This document shows positions 1 to 10,189 of a DNA stretch of 64,000 bases, piece by piece. Numbering within the stretch: position 1 is the stretch's first letter; the number at the start of each line of letters is the position of its first letter. Location: contig OX123190.2 in assembly GCA_944739405.2 (NCBI GenBank), forward strand, positions 26,324,807 to 26,388,806, in the 5' to 3' direction. The position numbers and the translations under genes are program-made. A model generated the notes under the pieces. It ran no database searches, was not told the DNA's origin, and was given only the letters and a program-made list of their open reading frames with translations. This stretch comes from Euclidia mi (Eukaryota > Arthropoda > Insecta > Lepidoptera > Erebidae).

Positions 1-343
1 GGGCGGGTGCTGGCGCCGGTGGTCGGCGCGGCGGTCCTACCTTGCACCGGGTCTGCTCCGGCACCTCCCCCGGAGATGTTAAAACCCGCTTCCCGGAGGT
101 AGCGGGGAGCGAGGGGGGTCGTGGCGCGGTGGGGGGGGGGCGAGGCAGGGCGGGGCGCTGGGCTGCTGTACGGCGTCGAAAATACGTTCGGCGGCGTATG
201 TGTTATACGATGGCGGGGGGCGAAAATTGCGGCGGCGCCCTCAGCGTCGGACTCACTGTCCGACCTTCGGCGCCGATCGGCGTCGTCCTCCTCCATGTCG
301 CTAAGTCCGTCTCACCACTCACTAAGTTTGGTAAAACTTCAAA
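1..343. other. GC-rich non-coding stretch
   Basis: This is CpG-rich sequence with long G runs. Open frames exist only because stop codons are rare at this base composition. I see no start context, domain or splice pattern that would make it a gene. It could be a promoter-type CpG-rich region or a repeat edge cut by the window start. Confidence 0.4.
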
Positions 344-500
344 TCCGAAAAATTTTCTAAGTCTTTAGGACTTAGAAAAATTCGTGTGATACACGAACTA
401 CGTACACTTTCTTAAAAATTTTACAAGTGTAAAACACTTAGAAAAATTTCTTAATACACGAACTTAAAAATTTTTCTAAGTCCCGTGATGAAAAATTTTT
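344..500. repeat. Cluster of short hairpin repeats around TTTCTAAG
   Basis: AATTTTCTAAGTC and its near-complement GACTTAGAAAAATT face each other at about 350-381, and CTTAGAAAAATTT and AAATTTTTCTAAG recur further right. The string TACACGAAC also repeats, at about 391 and 457. The pattern suggests a subterminal region of a DNA transposon, but no terminal repeat or target duplication is clear. Confidence 0.35.
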
Positions 501-620
501 TTCAGTTTTTCAGGCCCGGGACGAACACAGTAAACAAGGTAAGTGCAGGCAATGTCAATTATACGAAAAAGTTAGGCACCAAAAATCACACGTCCGCCGA
601 CGGTATAGTTGTTACACTCT

Positions 621-660
621 CGTACTGTTAGTAATACACGAATGTGCAACTAACAGTACG
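621..660. repeat. Inverted repeat, 12-bp arms
   Basis: CGTACTGTTAGT at 621-632 pairs perfectly with ACTAACAGTACG at 649-660 around a 16-nt loop. No gene is nearby. Confidence 0.6.
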
Positions 661-747
661 GAGCGACGCACGGCCGTCGACGCACGACAAGGAAACGGGT
701 CACTTACCGCGGGCCACTGAGCAGTGGCCCTGGTACAAGTCCTCCTG

Positions 748-940
748 CACACACGCCGCGCGGATGGGTGGCGGCCGCAGGTTAAGGCACCGGGCCGCAC
801 ACGCCGCACGGATGGGTGTGCAGGTACAAGGCTGCGCACGCCGCGCAGATGGGTTCCCGCGCACTCACACGCAGGGGAGACTTGGTCTCAGCGGGCGACG
901 CGGTTAAGCACACCGGTCGCACACGCCGCGTGGATGGGTG
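748..940 (+). repeat. Four degenerate GC-rich repeats
   Basis: A core close to CACACGCCGCGCGGATGGGT occurs at 748-770, 798-818, 836-855 and 919-940, with irregular spacers of 15 to 65 bases. The copies differ at a few sites. It reads as an old GC-rich minisatellite or as internal repeats of a mobile element. Confidence 0.6.
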
Positions 941-1016
941 GCCGCAGAGCTATCAAACTCGGTGCACTTGTCACTGGGTTCCTACCAGAACCGCCAGAGG
1001 CGTCCGTGTCGCGGGG

Positions 1017-1175
1017 GGGCAAAGCGTCACTGTCGCGGGGGGAGTAAAGCGTCACTAGCGCGGGGGGGGGTAAGCGTCACTGAGCGCAGGGGTGAGGTGG
1101 CACCTCAAACGTCACTGTCGTATCACAACTTCACAAAACACAAGTGTCACTGTCACGAACGTCACTAACGTCACT
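1017..1175 (+). repeat. GCGTCACT / GTCACT repeat field
   Basis: AAAGCGTCACT followed by a G-run recurs at about 1021, 1047 and 1071, then shorter ACGTCACT and GTCACT strings continue to about 1175. The unit is roughly 25-30 bases and degrades to the right. No coding potential is supported. Confidence 0.5.
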
Positions 1176-1379
1176 TGTATTCGCGCTCCTTGTCTTCGCC
1201 GAGCAAAACCAAAGATGGCCGCTGCCTCTTATGGCGAAGTGCCCAGGCGAGACAAGGAGGGTCCGAGTTTTCGAGTAAAACACGAACGAAAACTGCCGGC
1301 GATAATTGAATTTTATAAATTCAATTTGCGAGAGCTTCGCGCGCGCGTCCGTCTCTGACAACTGCCAGCGACGAAGTCC

Positions 1380-1462
1380 AAATACATACAGTCAAATGTC
1401 AATGCTATGTTCCAATACATGTCCAAATCTATAAACACTTTCGCATTTATAATATTAGTAGA
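1380..1462 (-). mobile_element. Helitron 5' end fragment
   Basis: Read on the minus strand from 1462, the sequence opens TCTACTAATATTATAAATGC, the usual left terminus of a large lepidopteran Helitron group. Only this end is recognisable; the matching CTAG 3' end is not found near it, so the left limit is a guess. Confidence 0.45.
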
Positions 1463-1501
1463 CAATATCGTTTCAGCCGTTTATCCGCTCAGATGAACCT
1501 C

Positions 1502-1561
1502 AGTGACTTTTGTCACTTTGATTCAACATCCGTTGAGTGAACCCAAGTGACTTTTGTCACT
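1502..1561. repeat. Two copies of a 16-bp near-palindrome
   Basis: AGTGACTTTTGTCACT occurs at 1502-1517 and again at 1546-1561. Each copy is a hairpin with AGTGAC/GTCACT arms. The same GTCACT string fills the GC-rich field at about 1.02-1.18 kb. Confidence 0.55.
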
Positions 1562-1712
1562 GTTTTTGCTATAATAATGTACGCAACTTTTTAGAGTGAG
1601 CAATTGCGGTGTTTTTAGTTTTGTAGCTGTTCACTCTATGGTGACTTGCCTTGTTATTTGTTTAACTTCTTACTTTAATACACTTCCTAGTTAAAAAACA
1701 TTGCAACAGGAA

Positions 1713-1747
1713 TGTAATGGTTTATTTAGATTAAATAAACCATTACA
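1713..1747. repeat. Perfect 16-bp inverted repeat
   Basis: TGTAATGGTTTATTTA at 1713-1728 and its exact complement at 1732-1747 surround a 3-nt loop. It lies directly before the 188-bp tandem duplication and might be its hairpin boundary. Confidence 0.7.
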
Positions 1748-1762
1748 CAAAACATCAATTGT

Positions 1763-2129
1763 TCCCGTGCGGTCCCGCCGTCGGCAAAAATTTCGCGCCA
1801 ATTGAACATTGATTAAATTATTTTTATTATTAGAAAGTGGTGATTTTTTTAATTTATCGCATGCAGATATAACTATTACGTCGAAAACAGTCATAAAATA
1901 CATACGTTACCGATTTACTTTTTAATATAAACCCGTTCAAAGTTTTGATCCCGTGTGGTCCCGCCGTCGGCAAAAATTTCGCGCCAATTGAACATTGATA
2001 AAATTATTTCAATTATTAAAATGTTGTGATTTTTTAATTTATCGCATGCAGATATAACCATTACGTCGATAAAAGTCATAAAATACATATGTCACCGATT
2101 TACTTTTTAATATACACCCGCTCAAAGTT
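1763..2129 (+). repeat. Tandem duplication, period 188 bp
   Basis: Copy one (1763-1946) and copy two (1951-2129) both start TCCCGTG(C/T)GGTCCCGCCG, share TTTCGCGCCAATTGAACATT and end CTTTTTAATATA followed by CTCAAAGTT or TTCAAAGTT. About one base in ten differs, so the duplication is not recent. No open frame is conserved between copies. Confidence 0.8.
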
Positions 2130-2528
2130 AATATAAACGTGTTTTCAATGCTCGTCAATGTTTGACACTAAGTATAATAATTTAGAAAGCAAATATCAAC
2201 AAACAATTGCTAAATCTTAAAAGAGTCATTCATAAGCTTTAAGAAAAAAGTCACTTCAGAGCAGATTCGTGTTATATACGAGTCGACAAAAATTGTTTAT
2301 GTTATCGCGCGGCGGCGGCCATTATAAGCTATCGGGGTGCACCCGGCGGCAATTGTAAGATAACGGCGCATTCATCCAAGCGGTTATATTATTAGTTTAT
2401 ATAATATACGGACAATGTAATGACCGTGCACAATAAGACATATATGTATGATGTGACAGTACTGACCGATAGCACATGCGCAGTACTCATTATTACAGCG
2501 CATGCGTTCTTACTTCCAAGAGGTAAAG

Positions 2529-3255
2529 TGTATCGTATGTCCGGTACCTACTGCGTCTGCGTCATAATACCGTCCATACGCTCGGCCAATCAGAGAAGGC
2601 CATCGTCCGCGCTCGCGAAGCCTGACCAAATATGGTCACGTAGCGACTCCAACTCTGATGGAAGGGCCGGTATAAGGGGCCGACAGAGAGGCCGGCACCG
2701 CTACTCAAACGTCGCTTCTACTACATACCTACGATTACGTATTGACCCTACGTCAAACGTGTATCCAGGTCCCAGCTGTGGGTGAGTTACTACATTTACT
2801 GCACTAGCGTACTGTCCATCTCTCTACCTGCTAGCTGAGGCTGGCTGACGCCGTCTGCCTGACTCTATTGGTTGTGGCTTTCCTAACGCTGCTTCCCTTC
2901 AGGTTCCAGGTCTACCTTAAGCTCCGGGCTACGCTACCTAGACCGCTACACTTCCCTGCATTGCCTTCGGCGTCACCTCTGCCGAAGAGTCTGGCCCTGC
3001 CCTGCTCATTGCACACACACCGCCGGCGCCTGCCGGCTGAAGCCAACGTCAGCGTGGATCTGCACCGCTACGCGCAGCCTTCAAGCAGCCTGCCCTGCAC
3101 ACTACCGGAGGGAACAGCGTGGGAGACTGCAGCCCTTAGTGTTCAGGCCAGTATCGTGTTGTTCGTCGGTCATACTCATGCAAGGGAAGTGAGACAATAC
3201 TCGGCAAATAAACGCATAGAACCTTTTCTGCGATTCAATACCAGAACCCGTTACA
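2529..3255 (+). repeat. 5' LTR of gypsy element A
   Basis: The segment matches 10190-10909 over more than 700 bases with only a few percent of differences by eye, and both copies start TGTA(T/A)CGTATGTCCGG. It ends TTACA, one base before a primer-binding-like TGGCGCC. It holds an AATAAA at about 3207 and a TATAAGG at 2671; the other LTR has TATAAAAAGG at that spot. Base content is higher in GC than the surroundings. Long open frames inside it are side effects of composition and are not called as genes. Confidence 0.85.
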
Positions 3256-3256
3256 G

Positions 3257-3271
3257 TGGCGCCTACGTGGG
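3257..3271 (+). promoter_or_regulatory. Primer binding site of gypsy element A
   Basis: TGGCGCCTACGTGGG begins one base after the LTR end, the spacing and TGG start expected where a tRNA 3' CCA end pairs to prime minus-strand synthesis. The tRNA species was not identified. Confidence 0.65.
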
Positions 3272-3562
3272 TTATTGTCTCGCTTTCCGTGCTCGAGTTC
3301 TCATCTAGCAGGTCTCCATTATTGTAAGCGAGGAGGTGCGGCTACAGCGAACTGGTACGTATTGTTGTACTGATTGTCTACCTTTTAGTGTAACTACCTA
3401 CTAGGTACTAGTTCGCAAATTTGAATCTTAACGTTTTTCTAATTAGTCCTAACGGTCGAACTTTTACGCCTTATCGTAAAATAGGCCATTTGTAAGGGCA
3501 GAAGGCTTGCGCATTAAGTGTAGTGTGTAGTGCTATACTTACGCGGTAATTATTCATACACA

Positions 3563-4912
3563 ATGGGCTCACACCCCATAAAATACTTCCTGCTAAATAA
3601 GAGCGAGTTAGCTTACGAGGTTGCGATTAGAGGTGGGGAGCCGGCTACCTCTGTCCTAGGTCTGCGGAAGCAGCTCCCTAAATTACTCGAAGCCATTCCA
3701 AATGATGATATTTTGGAGTCGGGCCTAGCTATCGCGGTGGACTTCGAGGGCGCTAGCGAGGCCGTCTCTGAGCTGGCCAAACGAGTGGATTCATTATCTT
3801 CTTCTTACGACGCGAACCTAGCTAGGAGGTCTACCGCACTGCACAACCACTTATTCCACAGACTCCGTAGGATGGAACGTCCTACGGCGTACTCCAAACG
3901 TATAACCGAATTGTGCAGCCGATTCGACAAGCTCTCGGCGGAGCTGTCCGCCATTGAGCAATCAAGTGTTCGCTCAGCTGATGCTGTGGCAGAGGTCCAA
4001 CCTGCACCGTCTACCTCGACGCAGGCAGGGTTAGCCCCAGTATAGCTTTGCGAGCATTTGAGACTTAGCGAACTGTCCAAGTTAAAATACGACGGTACGG
4101 GATGCGTTCGAGCGTTCCTACAACGCGTAACCAAATTCCAAACCGCGCGTAATCTACCTTCCACTAAAATTTTATCGTATGCCTCCGAAATATTCACCGG
4201 CAACGCACTTCACTGGTACCGCGGCCTAAAAGAATATTTCACTACATGGGAAGAATTCACCACTAAATTAATAGACGATTTCAGGCCGTACGATTATGAC
4301 TACCGGTTATTAAATGAAATCCGCCGACGTACTCAAGGTGCTGCAGAAACTATAATTATTTATCTCTCTATAATGAATCAGCTGTTTGCATGGCTGTCAC
4401 CGTCAAAGCAATTGTCCGAACGCGTAATATTAGACATCCTATTGCATAATATACGTCCATGCTACTCGCTAGTGCTAGCTCCGTCAATATCTTCAATAGA
4501 CAGTATAGCAACACTGCAGACGTTATGTTTAAATTACGAACGGATGAAATGTTTGAACTCTCAATTCCGCGAACTGTATTATAGTAACGACACGTTGGCA
4601 CCAGACCCAGCTTACAGCCACAAACCTAATAACCGAGCGCGTAATAATTCCTACAATAATTATTTTCACTTTTTCCTTCACTTAGTCCCCTCTATAGTGG
4701 TAGCGCCACTATAGAGGGGATGCCCGACAACCCCGAATACACTGAGAACAACGAACCTAGCAATCCTAAGTCTAAACCTAGCTCTGTCGCTCTTGTCACG
4801 TCCAAGTACTGTCCGCGCTGCCGTATCAATAATCACAGTTTGAATGAGTGCAAACGCGATCGGTTTGCAATTTGCTTCAAGTGCGGCCGTAGGATGTGAC
4901 ATTCCCTAACTG
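3563..4912 (+). pseudogene. gag of gypsy element A, broken
   Basis: Gag packages the element RNA into particles. Reading starts at ATG 3563 (protein opens MGSHPIKYFLLNK). An N-terminal region with a KSELAYEVAIRG motif is followed by a capsid-type region with ALHWYRGL and a TWEEF motif, then zinc-knuckle cysteines near 4811-4920 (CPRC..H....C and CFKC). An in-frame TAG at 4043-4045 cuts the frame, and the zinc-knuckle part lies in another frame after about 4700, where a 14-bp hairpin sits. A further stop follows the second knuckle. So the gene cannot make full-length Gag. The family assignment (Ty3/gypsy Gag) comes from the capsid pattern plus the pol that follows. Confidence 0.8.
4687..4719. 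repeat. Perfect 14-bp hairpin inside gag
   Basis: CCCCTCTATAGTGG (4687-4700) and its exact complement (4706-4719) enclose TAGCG. It sits where the gag frame is lost, so it may be an insertion footprint or a duplicated inverted segment. Confidence 0.75.
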
Positions 4913-4963
4913 CCCGAACTGTAAATCGACGAAACCAAAAAACTAGTCGGTCAGGGTCGGGGC

Positions 4964-6123
4964 GTGTCAAAACCACAGGTAGGTTCCACAACCTACTCAA
5001 CTAATTTTGACAAAGATGATTGGAGAAATTGGCTAAACACTCTAAAAGTGTATTTCTCTAGTTATTCCGTCGCCTCGATCCTGGATAATAAACCTAAAAA
5101 TGACCTACGGCCCTATGTTAACGTAACGGTTAACAGTTTACCTATTTGAGGATTGCTCGATTCCGGTTCAGCCATTAAAATTTTAGGTAACAACTCCCAT
5201 CTGGAGGTAATTACTAAAACCGGGTTAGAAATACAGCAGTGTCACAACACTAATTCTATTTGATCGACTTACCCACTACTTTTAATAATCAAACCCACTT
5301 ATTGAAAGCTTATATTATTTCAGAAGTTACAAGTAATTAAATTTTAGGCATAAATTTCTGGAAACTATTTAAATTACTGCCTAATCATATCGCATCCGTA
5401 TGCATGTCTAAAACTTTGCCGTGTAGTGTAATAAGTGAAAATAAGCCAACTAACACGAACGTTTTGCAATCTTATAGTGAGTTGAGTGAGTCACAACAAA
5501 AAACGGCTAAGTTAATTATAAAGCAATACGAGTCGATTTCTACTGAAAAAACCGGGTAAGGACGAACTCACCTAATAGAACATGCAATAGACACTGGCGA
5601 TTCTGCGCCGATACGCCAAAGATATTATAGGCTACCGCCGGCGAAATTAAAAATAATTATTGACGAATTAGACGAAATGCTTGCATTGGGAGTGGTAGAA
5701 AAATGCGAAAGTCCTTGGTCGTCACCTATTTTACTAACGCCTAAGAAGGACGGTAAACTAAGGTTTTGTTTAGATAGTCGGAAACTTAATTCTATTACAA
5801 AAAAAGACGCGTACAAACTGCCGTACGTATCCGAAATTTTAGACAACCTTAGGAATGCTAGGTATCTAAGTAGTATAGACTTATCTAAGTCATTTTGGCA
5901 GACGCCTCTTCGCGAAGGTGATCGTGATAAGACTGCGTTCTATGTGCCTACTAGAGGAACATTTATATTTGTGACTATGCCGTTTGGTTTAATGAATGCG
6001 CCTGTGACACAACAGCGCTTGGTGGATCACTTGTTTACAAATAGTCCTGAGTTCGAAAACTCTGTAATCGTTTTCTTAGATGATATCGTGCTTATATCGC
6101 CATCTTTTAATGCTCATGTGTCA
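4964..6123 (+). pseudogene. pol of gypsy element A, first part (protease, RT fingers/palm)
   Basis: The protease motif LLDSGSAIKILG is read at about 5153-5188, just past a TGA at 5147. The reverse transcriptase follows in another frame from about 5600: SPWSSPILLTPKKDGKLRFC, DSRKLN, SSIDLSKSFWQ, MPFGLMNAP and the catalytic FLDDIVL (about 6073-6093). More stops lie between protease and RT. The frame ends at 6123 because a hAT-like element is inserted; the same frame resumes at 8005. The role of the intact family is copying the element RNA into DNA in cytoplasmic particles. This copy is dead. Confidence 0.9.
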
Positions 6124-6617
6124 CATTGACATATACTCTAACGATAGACGGAGCATTCCCTTTAAATATATTGTTCAAATTGTCTAACGTATGACGTCTA
6201 GTCGTACTAGCGCAACACGCAGGCGCAAGCAGCGCCAATGACTTCCAGTGTCTAGATATTATTATAGCCAATCAACAACAACCAGTCCTGGCATCTTACC
6301 AATAAGTAGGCAATAGTTCTCTAATGCTACTGGCTGCTAATTGGCATTTGCAAAGACTATTTACATCACAGAAGATATGTTTTCTGCCTACAAAATTTCA
6401 TCAACATAATAAGAATAGTTTATATATGAAAATAAAAGGAATTAATAGCTGTGGGTTTATTTAAGTAAAATAATAGAATCTGTAATCATATTCAGTTCTT
6501 TTTATTACAAAATAGAAAAATGTATTCGTGGGCGTAACTTGCCTTAGTTGCCTCACGAATAATTCTAATTTTTTTTAAACATTTAATTTATCTTACTATG
6601 AGAATTGCTTAAACCTA

Positions 6618-7039
6618 TCTTATCTTAATATATAAAATCCTTGCGTTACTAACTGACTGACTGACAGACACGCTGCAGCCGAAACTATTGGACGCAGGAA
6701 GCTGAAATTTGGCATGTATGTTCCTTGGGGACCGTAGGGGTGCACTAAGAAGGGATTTCTCGAAATTCCCACGGGATCGGCCAAATCAGGTAAATTAAAA
6801 GAAATGCAGGCGTAGCTGCTGGCGTCCTCTAGTACTAATATATAAAGCTGAAGAAATTGTTTGTTTGTTTGGTTGAACGCGCTAATCTCAGGAACTACTG
6901 GTCCGATTTGAAAAAATCTCTCATTGTTAGATAGCCCATTTATCGAGAAAGGCTATAGGCTATATAACATCACACTGTGAATGACGGCAGCAGAGCAGTA
7001 GCTTTAAATAACGCTGGTGTAACCGCGGGCATCTTCTAG
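6618..7039 (+). mobile_element. Helitron, split by a second Helitron
   Basis: If 6623-6832 is removed, the sequence reads TCTTA + TACTAATATATAAAGC at the left and closes GGGCATCTTCTAG|T at 7039. TC start, CTAG end and following T fit Helitron rules. No helicase gene is present, so it is non-autonomous. Confidence 0.55.
6623..6832 (+). mobile_element. Short Helitron, copy 1 of a window family
   Basis: It opens TCTTAATATATAAAATCC and closes GGCGTCCTCTAG, with A before and T after, as Helitrons require. Copies with the same ends are at 35721-35927 and 63157-63347, and the longer element at 59124 shares the start. The body contains ACTGACTGACTGACAG and GAAATTTGGCATGTATGTTC. It is about 210 bp and non-coding. 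Confidence 0.8.
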
Positions 7040-7193
7040 TCCTAATATATAAGGCAGGATTGTTTGTCAATCTGTAAAGATGACCTTGCTGACTTACATA
7101 GTTGACATAGTTCTAAACTTACACATGTGGCAGATGGCACTATGCGCTATCATAAGGAAACCAACTATTAGAAAAAATCCTTCTATGACGAAG

Positions 7194-7262
7194 TGGCCTG
7201 AGTAGCTTAATTGGTACACTATCGACACGGTTCATCGTGGTCGCGGGTTGAAGTCCTGCCTC
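7194..7262 (+). repeat. tRNA-like sequence, probably SINE-related
   Basis: TAGCTTAATTGG fits a pol III A box and GGGTTGAAGTCC fits a weak B box about 35 bases later. A cloverleaf is not convincing and the B box departs from consensus, so this is more likely a tRNA relic or SINE head than a working tRNA gene. Confidence 0.3.
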
Positions 7263-8004
7263 AAAAAGTATTTTTATAGCTCTATATAAATTGCAATTAA
7301 ATTTACTCTAGCAAGAAATACTCCAAAATATATTTTAATAACTATTCAATTGCCACCAAACACAATGAATTTTGTGGTTTTTTGTCTATTGGTTGGATTA
7401 TGGAAATCATGATCTGTTTTGGCCTCAAGGCCTCACATTATTTTTGCGTATTTTTCTATAACTTCAAATGCGTACTATGATGAAGTGTTGAAATTTTCGT
7501 TAATATAGTTATTACGACCAATACCAAAAAATAAAAAGAACACAGAATTAGTGTTTTACAATATCAAATTGGTTTTATAACATTCATCAAACTAAAAAAC
7601 TCTTAAAACCTATACCTTCACGAAGTCTGGTCTTAGTCATATATTTTTACCTACAATCACTTGCACCTTTTATATGTATGTATCTGCATAGTAGTTACTC
7701 TATGATCGTTAATGACGTCACATAAAAATAAAGAAATACATTTTAATGAGGTATTATGATACATTTAACTCTTTTATTTACATAAATAATAAAAAAATAT
7801 TGGCTAATGCTACTACAGATACAAGTTCTCATTCAAATTAATCGATATATCGTCGCCACACAGTCAATAAACGAAGCGGACCTACACCGCAGGAAAGTCA
7901 AAGTGACACTAGATTGCTTTGCCGGTATATTCATGCAAAGCATTTGAACAAAGTAAATGTTCTGAATGCTACATCTAGTACTTTAGTACATATATATCTA
8001 TGAT

Positions 8005-10043
8005 GTGTCACTATTAAATAAAGTATACGAAAAATTAAAATCGGCCAACCTTACAATTAACCTGTAAAATTCTAAACTCTGCCGCAACGAATTGAAGTAC
8101 TTGGGCTACGTAGTAAACTCTAAAGTATTATAAGTAGACCCATGTAAGGTGGAAGCCATTCTTCAATATGCTACGCCTAAGAATAAAAAAGAAGTCAAAA
8201 GGTTCTTAGGCATTGCATCATGGTATCGGCGATTTATCCCTAATTTTAGTACTATTGCCGGTCCTTTGAACAAACTTACTTCTACCGGTAAGAAAGCTGC
8301 ACCATTCCAGTGGTCGGTGGAAGTTGATGACTCGTTTTGTAAACTAAAACAATTGTTAAGCTCCGCACCAATATTATCGTGCCCCGATTACGAGAAACCG
8401 TTTCAAGTTCACACAGATGCGTGCACGTGCGGCATCGGTGGGTTGCTTACACAAGAAATAGATGGCGTGGAACTACCTATCGCTTACATGAGTAGGTCAC
8501 TAAATGCACAGGAACAAAACTATAGTATAACAGAACGGGAGACATTAGCAGTTCTAACAGCCCTCGAATATTGGCGCTGTTATTTAGATAACGGGTTAAA
8601 GTTTGTTGTGTATACTGACCATTCCGCACTGAAATGGTTCCTTAACTTGAGCAACCCGACTGGTAGATTAGCTCGGTGGTCGGTTCGTCTGTCAGCCTTC
8701 AACTTCGAAATAAAGCATCGGCGCGGTGCGGATAATATTATAGCCGATGCGTTATCACGATCCCTACCTGTAAATATAATTAACGCGAATAATAATAACG
8801 TGAATGACCCTAATGTTAACACTGATCAATGGTATTCAGCCACCTACAATGGTTGTTTATCTTCGCCTGATGACTATCCAGACTATTCTATTTAAAATAA
8901 TAAATTGTATCGTTTTGTAAAATCTAGGTGTATGCTACGTAAGGAGTTCGAATGGAAAGAAGTGCTACCTTCTTCTGATCGAAATAATACCATATAAAAG
9001 AACCATGCCGAACCCACTTCGGGGCATTTCGGTATATTTAAAACTTACAAGCGCTTAGCACTGCGTTACTATTGGCCCAAAATGCGCCGTGACGTGGTTA
9101 AGTTCATAAATTCTTGTGACACTTGTATCGCGCACAAACATCAGAACCATGCACCATTGGGAACCATGGGACGACCCAAAGTGTGTTCACGACCCTTCCA
9201 AACCATTAGTGTAGATTTGGTGGGGCCACTACCCGTCACAAGAAAACAAAATGCCTACATCTTTGTAGTAACTTGTTGTTTTAGTAAATACTGTCTTCAT
9301 TTTCCTATCAGGCGCTTAACTGCTGAAATAATAGCTAATATTTCGGAAGAAAAAATATTTTTAGTTCATGGTATACCATCTACAATTATATTGGAGAATG
9401 GTAAACAGCTTGTAAGTGCTAGTTTAAAAGCTATGTTGCACAAGTACAAAATTCCTAATCTTCATTAAACTCCTAAATATTACCCACATGTGAATACGGT
9501 CGAACGCTATAATAAAACCATTGGTTCTACCTTAGCGGCGTTTGTAGGAAACGACCAGAGATTATGGGACACTCTCCTACCTAAGGTGCAGTTTGCATTA
9601 AATACCACAGTTAATGAAGTCACGAGCTATACACCTAGTTTTTTAGTCTATGGACGTGAATTAGTTCCATGCGGCTCACACTATGTCATCACGGACGCTG
9701 ATGATATAGTATACATACCTAGGGACGATTACGCAGAAAATATAGGTCAGGCATATTTGACAAAGTTCAGGCACTCCTCATTCAAGCTCATGCTAGGAAT
9801 TCCCAAACTTATAGTTTACGCCGTAAACCAGCTGAGTTTAATGTGAGAGACACTGTGAGGAAAAGGACTTTTTATCAGAGCGACCAGGATAAGTCCTTCT
9901 GTAAGAAACTAGCCCCTAAATTCGTGAAGTGCACAGTGATTACTAAAAAGTCGCCTCTCGTTTACGAGTTGTCGGACCCGTCTGGAAATTCTATTAGGTT
10001 TTCGCACATAAAGGACCTAAAACTTATACACTATGGCACCTAA
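8005..10043 (+). pseudogene. pol of gypsy element A, second part (RT end, RNase H, integrase)
   Basis: The RT resumes in the same frame with ELKYLGYVVNSK, KRFLGIASWYRRFIPNF, then RNase H (VHTDACTCGIGG, YSITERETLAVL, VYTDHSAL, ADNIIADALSR, about 8410-8760). The integrase zinc finger region lies at about 9000-9130 (H....H and CDTC). The catalytic region shows VDLVGPLP, then IILENGKQLVS where DNG is usual, and NTVERYNKT. In-frame stops occur at about 8066, 8128, 8893, 8995 and 9466, and the tail after 9843 is in another frame. The changed second aspartate means that even the open part of the integrase would be inactive. Confidence 0.9.
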
Positions 10044-10189
10044 CTATTTGTTACAAACCGTATAAGACTTTGCCTTCTTTCTTTCTATATGCCGTCTTAG
10101 CTTGAACAGTAGCGGACTCGTAGACCTAGCGCAGCTAGTCGGATTTTTCTTGTTAGCCACGTAAAATCCTCTCCTAAGACGGGTGGTAT

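Larger units (their letters stand above)
6124..8002. mobile_element. Non-autonomous hAT-like element inside pol
   Basis: The insert is flanked by the 8-bp direct repeat ATGTGTCA (6116-6123 and 8003-8010), the target length of hAT elements. Its ends begin CATTGACATATA and, read inward from the right, CATAGATATATA: 10 of 12 match, with the CA..G tip usual in hAT. Insert plus one repeat is 1887 bp, a multiple of three, and the RT frame continues across it. No transposase is visible. The interior is AT-rich and holds two Helitrons (6618-7039). Confidence 0.8.

Noticed and set aside
42..368. Open frames in the GC-rich left edge
   Set aside because: They follow base composition, overlap each other and have no motif.
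2868..3308. A 146-codon frame in the 5' LTR
   Set aside because: The matching frame in the 3' LTR is different in length and broken; LTRs do not normally code.
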